This document shows positions 24,308-35,300 of a DNA stretch of 64,000 nt, one piece after another (the stretch's first letter is position 1; every line of letters begins with the position of its first letter). Origin of the DNA: Sternotherus odoratus (Eukaryota; Chordata; Testudines; Kinosternidae); the NCBI GenBank assembly GCA_032164245.1, contig JAVMKO010000010.1, positions 25,122,189 to 25,186,188 of the forward strand, written 5' to 3'. Both the position numbers and the translations under genes were made by a program. Under the pieces are notes generated by a model that made no database searches, was not told the DNA's origin, and saw only the letters and a list, made by a program, of their open reading frames with translations.

Positions 24308-24601
24308 GGGCTGGTCTTCACTACCCGCCAGATCGGCGGGTAGCGATCGATCTTTTGGTGATTGATTTCTCGCGTCTTGTGAAGATGCGGGAAATCGATC
24401 ACCGTGGCTCCCCCGTTGACTCCAGAACTCCAGCTTGCCGAGAGGCGCAAGCTGGAGTCGACGGGGGAGCGTGCCGCCGACTGCTGCCGCTGTGAGGATG
24501 GCAGGTAAGTCGATGGCAGATACACAAACTTCAGCTACGTGATTCATGTAGCTGAAGTTGCGTATCTGCCGTCGATCCCCCCCGGTAGTGAGGACCAGCC
24601 C
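24308..24601 (-). mobile_element. Harbinger-like foldback MITE, copy 2 (inverted)
   Basis: Both ends read GGGCTGGTC inward and the element is flanked by CTA on each side (24305-24307 and 24602-24604), a clean 3-bp duplication. The internal order of hairpins is the reverse of copy 1. The CCCGCC/GGCGGGTAG stem comes first (24325-24343), then the GATTTCTCGCGTCTT stem, the CTCCAGCTTGC / GCAAGCTGGAG stem, and finally the long ACTTCAGCTACGTG / CATGTAGCTGAAGT stem (24529-24559). It is non-coding, and the plus and minus frames through it are artefacts. Confidence 0.85.
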
Positions 24602-26281
24602 CTACAGGCGCGTAGGTCCTCTAGTAGGTTCTGGCTGATGGAGTTGGGAGGCTTTTAGGATATAAGGCCGCAATCATGTAAAACATTTGCCACTGGGCAT
24701 AGTGCTTACTGCTGTGAATATTCATATGAAATCAATGGGATCAGGCCTTATAGGCTATATTTTGTTGGGTCACAAATAGTTATTTTATCTGGTAAGTGAA
24801 AAGACTTAAAGCCTCCATTCTATGTCTAACCTTTTCTCGCTAACATCATTTCGCTCCATGTCTCAAACCTTACTATTAAAAGGGGCTTAATTAAGCAAAA
24901 TGCTAGGTGATTTATTGAAATGCCCTATAATAGCTCCATCTTCCTGTAGCTTCCTCTTGAAATTCCAAAACCACAGTGTGCTAATGTAACTAATGGAAAG
25001 CCCATCATTACGTTGACTGTGTGTTTGAAATATGCAAGGCCCATTAACCTATTTATCATTCTCCTTCTAAAGAACAGAGAAGGAGGAATGAGATTACAGC
25101 AATTTTCAGAGAAGAAAATAGTGTTACTCCCCCTATTTCAAAGCTAATTACTCAAAAGCTGAGTAATTTTTTATTTTTCTATAAAAAAGCTATTTAATTT
25201 GATGTACAGATCTTTAATAATATTTACTTGTGGTTGAGACAAGTGTATTGATTCAATGTCGCTAACGTTTTGTTATTTCTAATTGACATAAGACTGACAT
25301 TGTATGATTTTTTTTCAAAATACTTAATGCAGAAGGAACAGCTTCTGTATTTCATAGAAAAGAAAATGAGGCATCTATCGGTCAATCAAAAGACTGTAAA
25401 AGCCAATATTTTTTTAAATGGCAGCATATTTGCAGACTTCTCAAAATATCCCCCATCTGTTAGTCCTACCAAAAAAAAAAAAAAAAAAAAAAAAAACCCA
25501 AATACAACCCACATGAGGGATGGGAAGAAAAACTGCTTCATTCTAGATTTAAGTCATGAAAATACTTTTTAAAAATACACGCAATTCAGATGAGGAGAAT
25601 GCAGAGACAATTTGATAATTTCAGTTATTCAGTCTGTGAATCAAGAGAAGGCCAAAGATGAAAAGTTCAGATCTCAAGTTCCCCACTTTGTCACCTTTTG
25701 GAGCCAGGATTTCATTTGATGTCCATCTCTAGATTAAACAAAACCTAGAATTGCTCAACATTTAGTACATAAAGAAGCTTAAAGAGGATCAAAGAATGCA
25801 ATTATTCTATGACTGCGGAAAAAGATGCAAAGATACAATGCAGCAGTACACTGTCAGTAGCAAAGGTATAAAGTTGGGGTTTTCTGAAGTTCCAAGTAAA
25901 TTAATTTAGCCAGAGTTAACTTTGTAAATACCTGTCAGTAACTGAAGAGGGAAATGACTAATCATTAATAGAATATTGTAGTTTGAATTTCCTGACTTTC
26001 TGATATTTGAAATCATTAAGAGTTACACTTAATCAAATAGTGGAAAAATGCAGAAATGCAAAATTAAGCTACCCCCCAATGATCGAAACTTATTTTCCGG
26101 CAATCATGTGGACTCTCCATGTTTGTTAGATGCACACAAATGGCAAGACTCACTGCTAGTTCACATATTAAATGTTGGATGCTTTGATAGCACCATACAG
26201 ACACTAATACAATCGTACACCACCCTCCCTCCAGCAAATATTTTCTAGATGGAGAAACATTGCATCACTTTCCTGGAGACT
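24602..26281. other. no gene recognised; poly(A) tract
   Basis: AT-rich DNA. A 26-nt A run at 25471-25496 could be the tail of an unrecognised retrotransposed piece, but the sequence before it has no family resemblance to me and no matching target duplication was found. Confidence 0.45.
25471..25496 (+). repeat. poly(A) run (26 nt)
   Basis: Uninterrupted A homopolymer. It reads as lysines in the frame 25270-25572, which is therefore not a credible gene. Confidence 0.95.
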
Positions 26282-26440
26282 CTGTAGTCTAATGCATTAG
26301 GAATAGAATTGGTAGTCAAGTTTGAATCTTGGCTCTGACCTGGACCTGTTCTACCACATTCTACTTAGCTTCCCAATTGTAAAAGGTGGGCAGTATTTAG
26401 TCATTTACTATGTATGAGAGAGAAATAAGTGCCATAAAAC
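26282..26440 (+). repeat. MIR-type SINE fragment
   Basis: The order GTAGTCTAATGCATTAGGAA, 'ttggtagtcaagtttgaatc' and TTGGCTCTGACC matches the tRNA-related head of MIR SINEs, including the B-box-like segment around GTTTGAATC. The following CTTCCCAATTGTAAAAGG matches its core. Strongly diverged. Confidence 0.6.
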
Positions 26441-26779
26441 TATTATTTTGGCAGTTAGAATTTAGGATTTTTGACTCTTACCCCAAGTTCTTTCATCTAG
26501 TCTAGAAGACCTGCTCCTGGACTTTAAGAAGTCCACACTAATTAGCTGCATGGCTTAGTGGCTTTGATGAAAGTTTACAAAGGCATATACTGAATGCGCA
26601 GCTTGGGAACCTTACGAGCAGCTAGTATAGACTTTCTTAGACCTGCAAAAGCCAACATGAAAATTTAACACTAAAAATTAATCTCTAATTCCATCCCAAG
26701 ACAAATCAAAGGCACCAATCCTCACAAAGGCTAACAGATTAATATAAACATGGAGTTTCTAGACCCAAATGCTGTCCCT

Positions 26780-27010
26780 CTGATAGTGGGGCAAAGGGGG
26801 CAATTGCCCTGGGGCACGGGATTAAAAAGGGCCCGAGGCCTGGCTGTTGCCCCAGGCCCTTTTAAATTGCCGAGGCAGACTGTAGGGCTTCTAAGCGCAT
26901 GAGACCACTCCAGACCCTGCACTTTGGAGGACCCTGCAGGCCGGCGCGATTGGCCCCGCCCCCTCTAGGGATGGCTCTGGCCCTGGGGCCTGGAATTTCT
27001 GTTGGTGGGC
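26780..27010. repeat. GC-rich DNA-transposon-like repeat fragment
   Basis: Contains 'ggcaattgccctggggcac', GGGCCCGAGGCCTGGCTG and 'tagggatggctctggccctg'. The style resembles non-autonomous hAT repeats of turtles (recalled). No clear terminal repeats or duplication could be set. Confidence 0.4.
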
Positions 27011-28003
27011 CTATCCAAATATTTCAGACACGTGGTGGCCCCCAAAAAGTTAACTGCAATATGTGAAGTCACTTTATTTTTGAACACTGCCCCAATCTCC
27101 AAAGTTCCTTGTCTGATTTGCCTCAATTGGGATGAGGGAAGGATAAGAGAACTGATCTGACATAATTTCATGCTTTTGAAAATAAAGACAGATTACTTTC
27201 ATCTTGGTAGAAGAAGATGGGGTAAAATCAAGCTTTGAAAGAAAAATTTGCTTCAACTGTCCTTAACTATGCAGTAGTGAACAGGAAGACATACTTTCTT
27301 ACAATCCCTTGCGTATTTAGAAAATAATAATTCAAGGGGAATGTGAAATGAATGCGGGGGAAGGAAGGTGCATGGTGGGGTGTTAAGAAACAAGAGAGAG
27401 CTGTTGTCAGACTGATTTTTTCAAAGCTGAGTCTGTTTTAACTAGAGTTTCAGGAATGCACGTGGAAGAGAACAAAGACTAAAAAACCACTTAAAGAAAA
27501 ATTGACAATATTTAAAGATAAGAGAAAGTAAATAGGGAGATGCCTGCAAGAGACATCAGCAAGACATAAGGCCTAGGGGTTTAAAAAAAAACTACTACAT
27601 TTTACAATATTCTCACTCATAGGGTATGGCTAGATTGAAGATTTTTGCGTTTTTATTTACAGCGCTTCCAAATGTAGCGAAATATGTATCGCGCTACAGA
27701 CCGAGCAAATTGAAACCTAATAGCGCAAACAAATGGATACATTTGTCGCGCTTCTAGCGTCACTACAAGTTGCGGGATAGGTCAGGTATCCCACAGACCA
27801 CCTCTTCCTAAATCTGGCTCACTGCCTTGTGGGGAAGGGGGCGTTTTTTGCAGTGTTTTGCGGCCATTCTGCATCCTGTTAGAACTTCCGTGGTGCTTTC
27901 TTTATACCCCATCAATCCTTTCATTTTCCGGCCAACTCTAGCTCCGGTTCTCAACGGCTTCTGCATTTACCAAGGCTGCCTTGCCTGTTTTGCCTGTGCT
28001 GTA

Positions 28004-29254
28004 ATGGATCGGGAAGTGCTGCGGAGCATGATTGCGACTGTTGCCAGCACAACTATCTGCGTGGCAGAGTATATTATGGAAATGGAAATGGAAATGGACA
28101 GTAGTGATGATTCTGACCAGGAACTAGAAATAGACCTGGACATGGAGAATAACCTGCTCATTGCTGTAACTGACATGCTCACAACAGTGCAACGCCGCTT
28201 CTGGACACGGCAAACGAGCACTGACTGGTGGGATCGCATCGTCTTGCAAGTGTGGGACGATGAGCAGTGGCTGCAGAACTTTCGCATGAGGAAAGCCACT
28301 TTCATGGGGCTGTGTGCTGAACTCGCCCCCGCCTTGCAGCGCCAGGATACCAGACTGAGAGCTGCCATCCCTGTGGAGAAGCGGGTGGCTATAGCAGTGT
28401 GGAAGCTGGCCACCCCAGAAAACTACCGATCTGTGGCCAATCACTTTGGGGTGGGGAAGTCGACCGTTGGAGTCGTGCTAATGGAAGTGTGCAAGGCCAT
28501 TAATCGCCTTCTGAGACGGAAACTCGTGACTCTTGGTGACGTGCGTGACATCGTGGCTGGATTCGAGCAAATGGGGTTCCCTAACTGTGGAGGGGCCATT
28601 GATGGGACCCATATCCCTATTCTGGCCCCCCAACACCTAGCTGAGCAGTACATTAACCGAAAGGGGTACTTCTCCATGGTTCTTCAGGCCCTTGTGGATC
28701 ACCGTGGGCGGTTCACTAACATTAATGCAGGCTGGTCAGGAAAGGTGCATGACGCACGCATCTTCCGCAACAGCTGCCTGTTCAGGAAGCTGGAGGAGGG
28801 CACTTTTTTCCCAGACCAAAAGATCCCCATGGGGGAAGTGGAAATGCCCATTGTCATTCTTGGCGACCCCGCTTACCCTCTAATGCCCTGGCTCATGAAA
28901 CCCTACACGGGTAGCCTGGACAGCAGCCAGCAAAGGTTCAACTACAGGCTGAGCCGCTGTCGAATGACTGTGGAAAGGGCCTTTGGGCGTCTTAAAGCCA
29001 GGTGGAGGTGCCTTTATGGCAAGATAGACTTGGCTGAGACAAGTGTATCCGCGGTTATTTCCGCGTGCTGTGTCCTACACAATCTCTGTGAGCGGAAGGG
29101 CGAAGCCTTCACTGTGGCATGGACCTCAGAGGTTCAGCGAATGGAGGCCAACTATGCACAGCCAGAGAGCAGGGCTATTAGGGAGGTCCAGCGTGAGGGT
29201 GCAAGGATCAGGGAAGCCTTAAGGGAGCATTTTGAGGCTGAAAGCGAGTTCTAA
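28004..29254 (+). CDS. PIF/Harbinger transposase (HARBI1-like DDE nuclease)
   Basis: A 416-residue protein from the ATG at 28004. An earlier in-frame ATG at 27827 adds 59 residues of unrelated hydrophobic sequence, so I prefer 28004. The N-terminal third has an acidic, methionine-rich stretch (about residues 26-46) and a helix-turn-helix-like segment around NYRSVANHFGVGKSTVG (about 143-160). The DDE_Tnp_4 catalytic core follows. D200 lies in GGAIDGTHI, D288 in LGDPAYPL and E324 in MTVERAFGRLK, with the conserved GKVHDARIF block between the first two. All three catalytic acids and the YPL and RAFGRLK motifs are present. It cuts at the element's ends and inserts it. The host domesticated gene HARBI1 is the alternative, but the flanking terminal repeats and adjacent Myb gene show this is the mobile form. 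Confidence 0.93.
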   Translation: MDREVLRSMIATVASTTICVAEYIMEMEMEMDSSDDSDQELEIDLDMENNLLIAVTDMLTTVQRRFWTRQTSTDWWDRIVLQVWDDEQWLQNFRMRKATFMGLCAELAPALQRQDTRLRAAIPVEKRVAIAVWKLATPENYRSVANHFGVGKSTVGVVLMEVCKAINRLLRRKLVTLGDVRDIVAGFEQMGFPNCGGAIDGTHIPILAPQHLAEQYINRKGYFSMVLQALVDHRGRFTNINAGWSGKVHDARIFRNSCLFRKLEEGTFFPDQKIPMGEVEMPIVILGDPAYPLMPWLMKPYTGSLDSSQQRFNYRLSRCRMTVERAFGRLKARWRCLYGKIDLAETSVSAVISACCVLHNLCERKGEAFTVAWTSEVQRMEANYAQPESRAIREVQREGARIREALREHFEAESEF

Positions 29255-29402
29255 TGGTAATTGCTGAGGGTGGGTGGGAGTTTGCGAGGGTGGGAGCTTG
29301 CATGCTAGTAGTCCGTAAATCAGCGATGGCAGTCGCCATTACATACCTACTAATCACATGAGTGCGGCGAATACAGAATGCAATGTATGTTAAAGAAATT
29401 CA

Positions 29403-29408
29403 TTTATT
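29403..29408 (-). terminator. poly(A) signal of the Myb-like gene (minus strand)
   Basis: TTTATT on plus reads AATAAA on minus, 266 nt after the stop codon at 29674. It lies upstream (plus coordinates) of the opposing signal at 29431, so the two mature transcripts would overlap slightly. Confidence 0.55.
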
Positions 29409-29430
29409 GAACTGCTTTGTAATACTCATC

Positions 29431-29436
29431 AATAAA
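29431..29436 (+). terminator. poly(A) signal of the transposase gene
   Basis: AATAAA 177 nt downstream of the transposase stop codon, followed by a GT-rich tract (CTTCTGGTGTGTGTAG from 29455) that fits a cleavage-factor downstream element. Confidence 0.6.
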
Positions 29437-29673
29437 AGTTGAAAAACCATACATCTTCTGGTGTGTGTAGAAGTCGTTTCGAAAGAGGTACTGTGGGGGG
29501 AAGGGTGTGAATCTGGTGGGGGGGGGTGTGGAGCGTGTAAAACAGCTTTTGGGTAGTGAGGGATGTGAAGTGAGGGATGTGAAGTGAGGGATGGGTAGTG
29601 ATTGATGGTGGAAGTTGTGTGATCTTTGGATTTGCAGGGGAACATTTCACAGAATGTTCAGAGTCCTGCAATA

Positions 29674-31311
29674 CTAATCGTCACTGCCCTCGGAATTGGT
29701 GTTCTCAGCAAACCCATTCTCAGAAGTGTGCTGCTGCCTGTTGGTAGGGGGTGGGTACACTGTGTAAGGGTTGTGGATCGGTGGGGTGCTCGGAGAAAGC
29801 ATGGGGGTTGGTGGGTACTGTGGGTGGTAGTAAGCATTCAGATTCTGATACTGGCCTGGAGGAGACAGAGGGTCAGGAGGGCAATGGATGGGGGCCAAGT
29901 GTTGGGAGGGGTTGCCTTCAAGGGTCTGATACACCTGGACGGCAGCCATCTGCTGCAGGGTCTGTAATTGCAGCTCCAGCATTTTCAGCAGCTTGTCAGT
30001 GCGGTTGTCAGCACGGTCCTGGCGAGTGCTCTCTCTCTGCTCCCTTTTCTGTTCCTTCCGAAGATCCAAACGGGTCAGACGCTCCTCCCTACAGCGGGCC
30101 TCCTTTAAAGTCTGTTTCGTAACTTCCCTCAGAAGCTCCTCTCTGCTCTTCCTCGGCTTTGATCGTAGGTTGCTCAGTTTTTGAGCCACAGATCCAGCAG
30201 CTGAGGTTGTCGACGGCCCAGCTGGGAATAGAAACAATTTCAGAATTAAAACACAAGATCCCATTGCTGGTCCCAGTTTGGGGATTCCCACACATTCCTT
30301 AAACTGGTTTTGCAGGTCCCCTGTGCAGGCAAGCCATTTTACCCAGTAACCAGTGATCCCTGGCCATGCCAAGGCTCTGGGACAAAATCTGTCTCCCTGC
30401 CTTTCAATACCACTGTGTCGTGGGAGACGGGGCAATAGAGGGTGCTGATTTTAAGGAGATGGGGCTCACGCCTAAGGCCCATTCGTGGCTTGCACCTTGC
30501 CACCGTGTGGCAATTTTCCGCCCCACCCTCACTGGCAACAGTGGCGTACAGAGGTGATACTGTGGTAGCAATTTTATTGAGACCTTTGCAGAACTCAGCA
30601 ATGGTGATAGAGTACATCACTGCACTACTCCTTATGCAGCCAACCAGGGATGCATTACTATCCACCCTCACCAAAACTGTGTTCCCTCCCCCCTGTGCAA
30701 ATGTGAGCTGTACCTGTGCAAATCGGTGTTGAAAACACAGCAGCTGCAGTCTCCAGTCGCTGTGGCTCGCTCTGGGTGCACTCTGGGCTTGAGAGCAGGT
30801 CCTGGCTGCATGTATCCAGTGGTTCCATTACACTGCCTGGGCTCCCTACTGGGAACATCTGTGAGTCATCCCACTCCTCAATGTCTGGGTCCTGCTGTGA
30901 GTCGCCGTGCTGAGAGTCTCCAGCATCCATTCCCCCCCCAGACTCTGTCTGGGATAAACTATCCTCTATGGTCGCAGGACAGCAGGTTGCATCCCTACTC
31001 AGGATCGCATCCACAGCGTGGTAAAACCGGAAAAACACAGGAGCTGCCCCAGAGCGGTTGTTCGCATCGCGGGCTTTGCGATATGCGATTCTAAGCTCCT
31101 TAACTTTTGCACGGCACTGGAGAGTGTCCCGTTCATGCCCTCTGTCCCTCATGGCAGCTGATATCAGGGCGTAGGTATCATAATTGCGGCGGCTGGACCG
31201 CAGCTGTGACTGAACTGCAGATTCCCCCCAACAGCTGATGAGGTCCAGGACCTCATTCTCCGACCACGCTGGAGATCGTTTATTGCGAGGAGCCATGGCA
31301 CGGGGAGACAT
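29674..31311 (-). CDS. Harbinger Myb/SANT-like DNA-binding protein, two exons
   Basis: Exon 1 is 31311-30714 and exon 2 is 30221-29674. The intron 30713-30222 starts GTACAG and ends TTCTATTCCCAG, and removing it joins the two frames in phase (598 + 548 = 1146 nt, 381 residues). An alternative start lies five codons later (31296). Exon 1 carries a Myb/SANT-like trihelix domain at about residues 12-105. It begins with the RSPAWSENEVLDLISCWG helix, then NYDTYALISAAM, RDTLQCRAKVKELRIAYRKA and FRFYHAVDAIL. An acidic, serine-rich linker follows. Exon 2 is rich in charged helices (REELLREVTKQTLKEARCRE onward), a likely coiled coil, then a proline-rich tail. In Harbinger elements this partner is thought to bind element ends and bring the transposase to the nucleus and DNA. 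Confidence 0.88.
30222..30713 (-). other. predicted spliceosomal intron in the Myb-like gene
   Basis: 492 nt with GT donor (complement of 30712-30713) and AG acceptor (30222-30223) preceded by a pyrimidine stretch. Phase 1 at both sides. The open frames through the intron region on either strand are chance. Confidence 0.75.
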
Positions 31312-31770
31312 GGGAGAAGAACAATGGTTACCTGAGCACTCCAGGTCTGGCTGCAGTAAACAGGAAATGGCTTTTCAAAGTTCCCGGGCAATGTAGGGCA
31401 GGGTCTGACGTGTGGTCACCTGGGCAGGAGCCAGGAGAGTTCTAATATGCTGGCCAGAGAGGCTCTACTGGGAATTCTGGGCCAGGATGCTGGAGGCTGG
31501 AGGCTAATTAACGCGCAATGGGTGTTCACATTGCCACCCCCGCGCTATAGGGCAAACGCAAAAAGGCTTATCCCTCTCGAAAAGGAGGTTTACCAGTTGC
31601 GCTTTAAACGGGGAGTCGTTGCGCTAAATCTCCCTTTCAAGTGTGTTCGGTGGGAAAATTATAGCGGTAAAGGAGGGTTTTGGCGCTGCAAAGCGCCAGT
31701 CTAACCATGCCCATATTTGTTAGTGCCTTACTTTGCAAATAATCCCATTGATTTAAATGGACCTTCACTT

Positions 31771-32304
31771 GGGGCTTATCTACACAAATGCTTAGAGTAA
31801 ATTTGAGCTGAGACGCTCACATAAATGCACCTCTGCTCCAGCTAGTGTGCTAAAATAGCAGCAGAAGTGGGGTAGCATAGGTGACAGCTCAGGCTAGCCA
31901 CCTGGGTATGTATCTGCACAGACCATCTGACTGAAGCACTACCCATGCTGCCCAGCTACACTGCTATTTTTAGTGTGCTAGCTTAAGTGGAGATAGAGCT
32001 GGTATGTCTATGTAAAATGAGAATTGCACCTTCCCACGCAAATGCAGATTAACCTTTAGTTTGCAGCAAGCAAGGTTGTAAATATAGCCCATGGTAACCT
32101 GCCCTACACACAGTCAGGGGACCCTGCTACCAAGTACTAGAAGTTCCTAGTGCACTTTTGTCTACTTCAATTGGACACAGGAATAGTTCAAAGCACACTG
32201 GGGAACTTTTAGTGCATGCCAGCAGTGCCCACTTGGACACTTAGCATGTAGCAGGCTAGACTAACACTCCAGCTTGCCTCACACCAATGTTTGTGTACAA
32301 GCCC
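31771..32304. repeat. foldback DNA-transposon-like repeat next to Harbinger
   Basis: Ends GGGGCTTATCTACACAAATG and the complement of TTTGTGTACAAGCCC resemble inverted termini. Internally, AGCTAGTGTGCTAAAATAGC (31849-31868 area) pairs with TGCTATTTTTAGTGTGCTAGC (31965-31985 area). No coding frame and no clean target duplication. It begins 58 bp after the Harbinger transposon. Confidence 0.5.
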
Positions 32305-35300
32305 ATGGAGTAAGATACTACGCAATGGTTATAAGGGTTTTACAACTGGGTCAAAAACTAGTGAAACTCCATTTGAATAGCTCAGAGTGCACGAGGATTT
32401 AAAATATATCTTCTGAAGGATGGAATTATACACATTGTATTTGATGATCAAAAAAAAATTAGGTATCCTGGTTTGTTTGCTACTCTTGTGAATAATCTGC
32501 TTTCCCCTGGCTTAGAGCCCCAGCAGTAAAATGTTGTTGCAGAGAGCATTGTTCAGTCTAATTTAAAACTGTCCATTAATATACAAATGGCAAGGTTGAC
32601 TTTTTTTAAATACTTTTTATTAAGAATAGTTTTCATTTCACTTGTTTCGCTGAGTGGAGGAGTTGTGTATCATTAATAGTGGGGAATAACATTCGAGTTT
32701 TGGAAGGAAAACCAATATAATTCTTTCAGTCCTTAAACTATGCCCTCCAAACAATCACAACAGCAAAGAAAGAGAGGGGAGCAAAGCAAGTAGAGTATGG
32801 AGGAAAAATAACCTCATGTCAAATGATCCCATTGCTGATAGAAATAAAAAAATCCAAGCTCATAATTTATATGGAGCATTGAACTTTATAGACTTGATTA
32901 TCCTCACTTGTACCAGAGTAAATCAGAGGTAACTCACCACTAGTCTGGATTTACACCAGTGTAGAACAAGTCCCATATGGATATTGTTTTGGAATTTCCA
33001 CAACATAAAATTTTAGAAATAAGGAGTTGTATTCTAAGCATTAGCAGAATTTGTATTATAAGAGTTAAGAGATCAACTAGAATATAAAGTGCATATTATG
33101 TTTTCTTGTCTTCTGTTATACAGTGTCACTACCAACTGCATATCTGGCTGAACTACCTTGATCTGAACATTGGGAGGGATAAGCTACCTGAGTTTGTCTG
33201 ATATACCAAGAATAGAAGTTATTGATAAAACTCAGTTACCAAGTTTTCATTTGGATTATTTGTTTTGTCAGTTTGTGTCCTTCTGCTATACCGAGAGCAG
33301 AGCTGGCTTAAAAAAAAATTGGGGGGAGGGAGGGATGGAGTGGGGAAGAACAAAAGTGGGTTTGTAACCAAAATGAAAACTTTAATGGAAAATATTTTGT
33401 TTTGGTCAATATTTTAAAACAAAAAATGTAAACCAAAAACTTCAGTAAAACTGTTTGGCGTTTGAAAAGAAATTGTGGAAAATTAAAAATATTTCCTACC
33501 AGTGTGCCCAACATCAAAAGATTGCACTAGCTCGAATTGAAAGTGGTGGATGTGAAGAAGTAGTTGCAAGAGTTCCCTTGAGAGATTTTCCCCAACACAT
33601 GCCATTAACAAGAGGGAACAGGTATGGCTTGCATTTCCATGATATAGAGTAGACCCTGGGGCCTGCCCTAGTCCTGTTATCCACAGAGAGACCATATATT
33701 CTGAAAGGGCACAGCCCTTAGCTTCCGGGAATTCCAACTTCAACAGAGATTCCAATTTTTCATTTTTATTTACCAAGATAGCACCTATGGTTCTGTGTGC
33801 ATCACTTTTTGATGAGGGTGTACACTCCAATTTCAGAGTTATCCATAACCTTGACTGACAATAAGAGACCATTATAAAAACATAAAATAGAACATTTAGT
33901 AATATCATTAAGATAAGCAAACCAAACAAATAGCATGTCATAAAATCTCATAAACATGATGATGCATTGTTCCAACAGCCTTATCTCTGGGGGTAGGAAT
34001 TTAAGTCTCCTTTAAATAGTTATATAAATCATGCTGGAAGAGTATATTATTTGATAATTGAGCTCAAGAGAACATCTATTTCTTCTGGGACTCAAATAAA
34101 ACATTAATCTGCCAGTTTTTCTTTATTCTAAGGAGAGAATTTCTAAATCTAAACTTTGATAATGACCTCAAACTATGTCGGAAAAGACTGAAAGAGAACC
34201 TCTGCATCAAAAGGAAAAACTCTAACTTTCTCTAACTTTACTGACTTTTTTGTCACATGTGGTACCTAGAAGTTTGGTTGAACCTGATTATGAATTTTCT
34301 CTTTAATCTAGACAGAGTAAGTCGTTTTTATAATGCCCTTATGGCAGAATATTAAGTACTGTATGTGCTTAGTCCTAATGGGACCACTTTTGTGCTTATG
34401 TTTAGGCACATGCTTCAGTGCTGCTCTGCATTTGGGACAGTGTGCTTAGAACCTTGCAAGACCAAGCCAATAGTAATGACTAATTGCAAAACAGGGCAAA
34501 GTTATGATTATACTGTACACAGCTTCTCTAAATATACACCCGATGCAGTCACGTCCCACTATATCCAGACTTGTCAATGACATTTGTGGCAACTGTTTTC
34601 TTGTTTTGGAATTTGTAACCATATATTTGGTTTCAAAGAGGCAGCATGAATTTACAAAAGAAAGGTCATGCCCACCCATTCCAAATGAACATTTAGAAGA
34701 GTCAAGAAGAGGGAGCAGTGGATTCATTTTACTTAGCCGTAGACAGCAGAAGCCTGATCTACAAATGCCATAACAGGTGAGATGCCTGAAACAATACAGA
34801 ATGATCTTTCAGTACATGGGAGCATGTACATTTGGATGAAGAGAAGGGAAATGTAAAATGCCATTAGGAGCACTACTCTGGAAGAATGTGAAGTAGAAAT
34901 AGAACCACAGATGGGAAAGAGGAGATGCCAACAGAGCACTTATTGTTAAAGATGATTCCGTCCTCCTTTAAACACACACCTTATCTCTGAAAGGGTGGAG
35001 GCTTATAATGTTGGTGGCTGGATCTTCCTCCAGAAACAAGGGCTTGATCCTACAAGTTACTAAGAACTTTGGCACTGATACTGCAAAAAGCACTTAGAAG
35101 TTAAATAAGAGCTTACATTCTTTGCAGGAGTGTGGTCAGAGTGCTCAGCAGTCTGTAGCATCATGCCCTAACAGTGCAAATGTCATTCAAAAACCCAGCA
35201 ATATGATCAGTATACAAGCTGGCTCACTACGTATTTTACATTAGTAATCTATTTACAAGTATCCTAAATGTTATAAAAGAGGCATTGGGGGCCTTTTAAA

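Larger units (their letters stand above)
27622..31712 (+). mobile_element. complete-looking autonomous PIF/Harbinger transposon
   Basis: A 4091-bp unit. The left end is GGGTATGGCTAGATTGAAG and the complement of the right end is GGGCATGGTTAGACTGGCG, identical at 14 of 19 positions. ATA flanks both ends (27619-27621 and 31713-31715), fitting the 3-bp target duplication of PIF/Harbinger elements. It contains the two genes diagnostic of the superfamily: a DDE transposase on plus and a Myb/SANT-like protein on minus, arranged tail to tail. The subterminal regions contain repeated GCGCTA / TAGCGC words (27661-27735 and 31545-31695), which may be transposase binding sites. Neither gene has a stop or frameshift, suggesting a young insertion or selection. 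Confidence 0.9.

Noticed and set aside
24052..24547. 157-codon minus frame and 82-codon plus frame
   Set aside because: Both cross the foldback MITE at 24308-24601 and read its hairpin arms.
25471..25496. Processed pseudogene signalled by poly(A)
   Set aside because: No recognisable coding sequence lies upstream and no flanking target duplication was found.
25270..25572. 100-codon plus frame ending in lysine run
   Set aside because: The lysines come from a 26-nt poly(A) run. There is no domain or conservation evidence.
27827..28003. 59-residue N-terminal extension of the transposase
   Set aside because: The extension is hydrophobic and unlike Harbinger transposases. The ATG at 28004 begins the family-like acidic region.
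29751..30122. Plus frames opposite the Myb-like gene, and 27967-28677 minus frames opposite the transposase
   Set aside because: They are antisense shadows of the two real genes, with no domains.
33483..33941. 152-codon minus frame
   Set aside because: It has a hydrophobic start but no recognisable family, no promoter or splice context, and composition like surrounding DNA.
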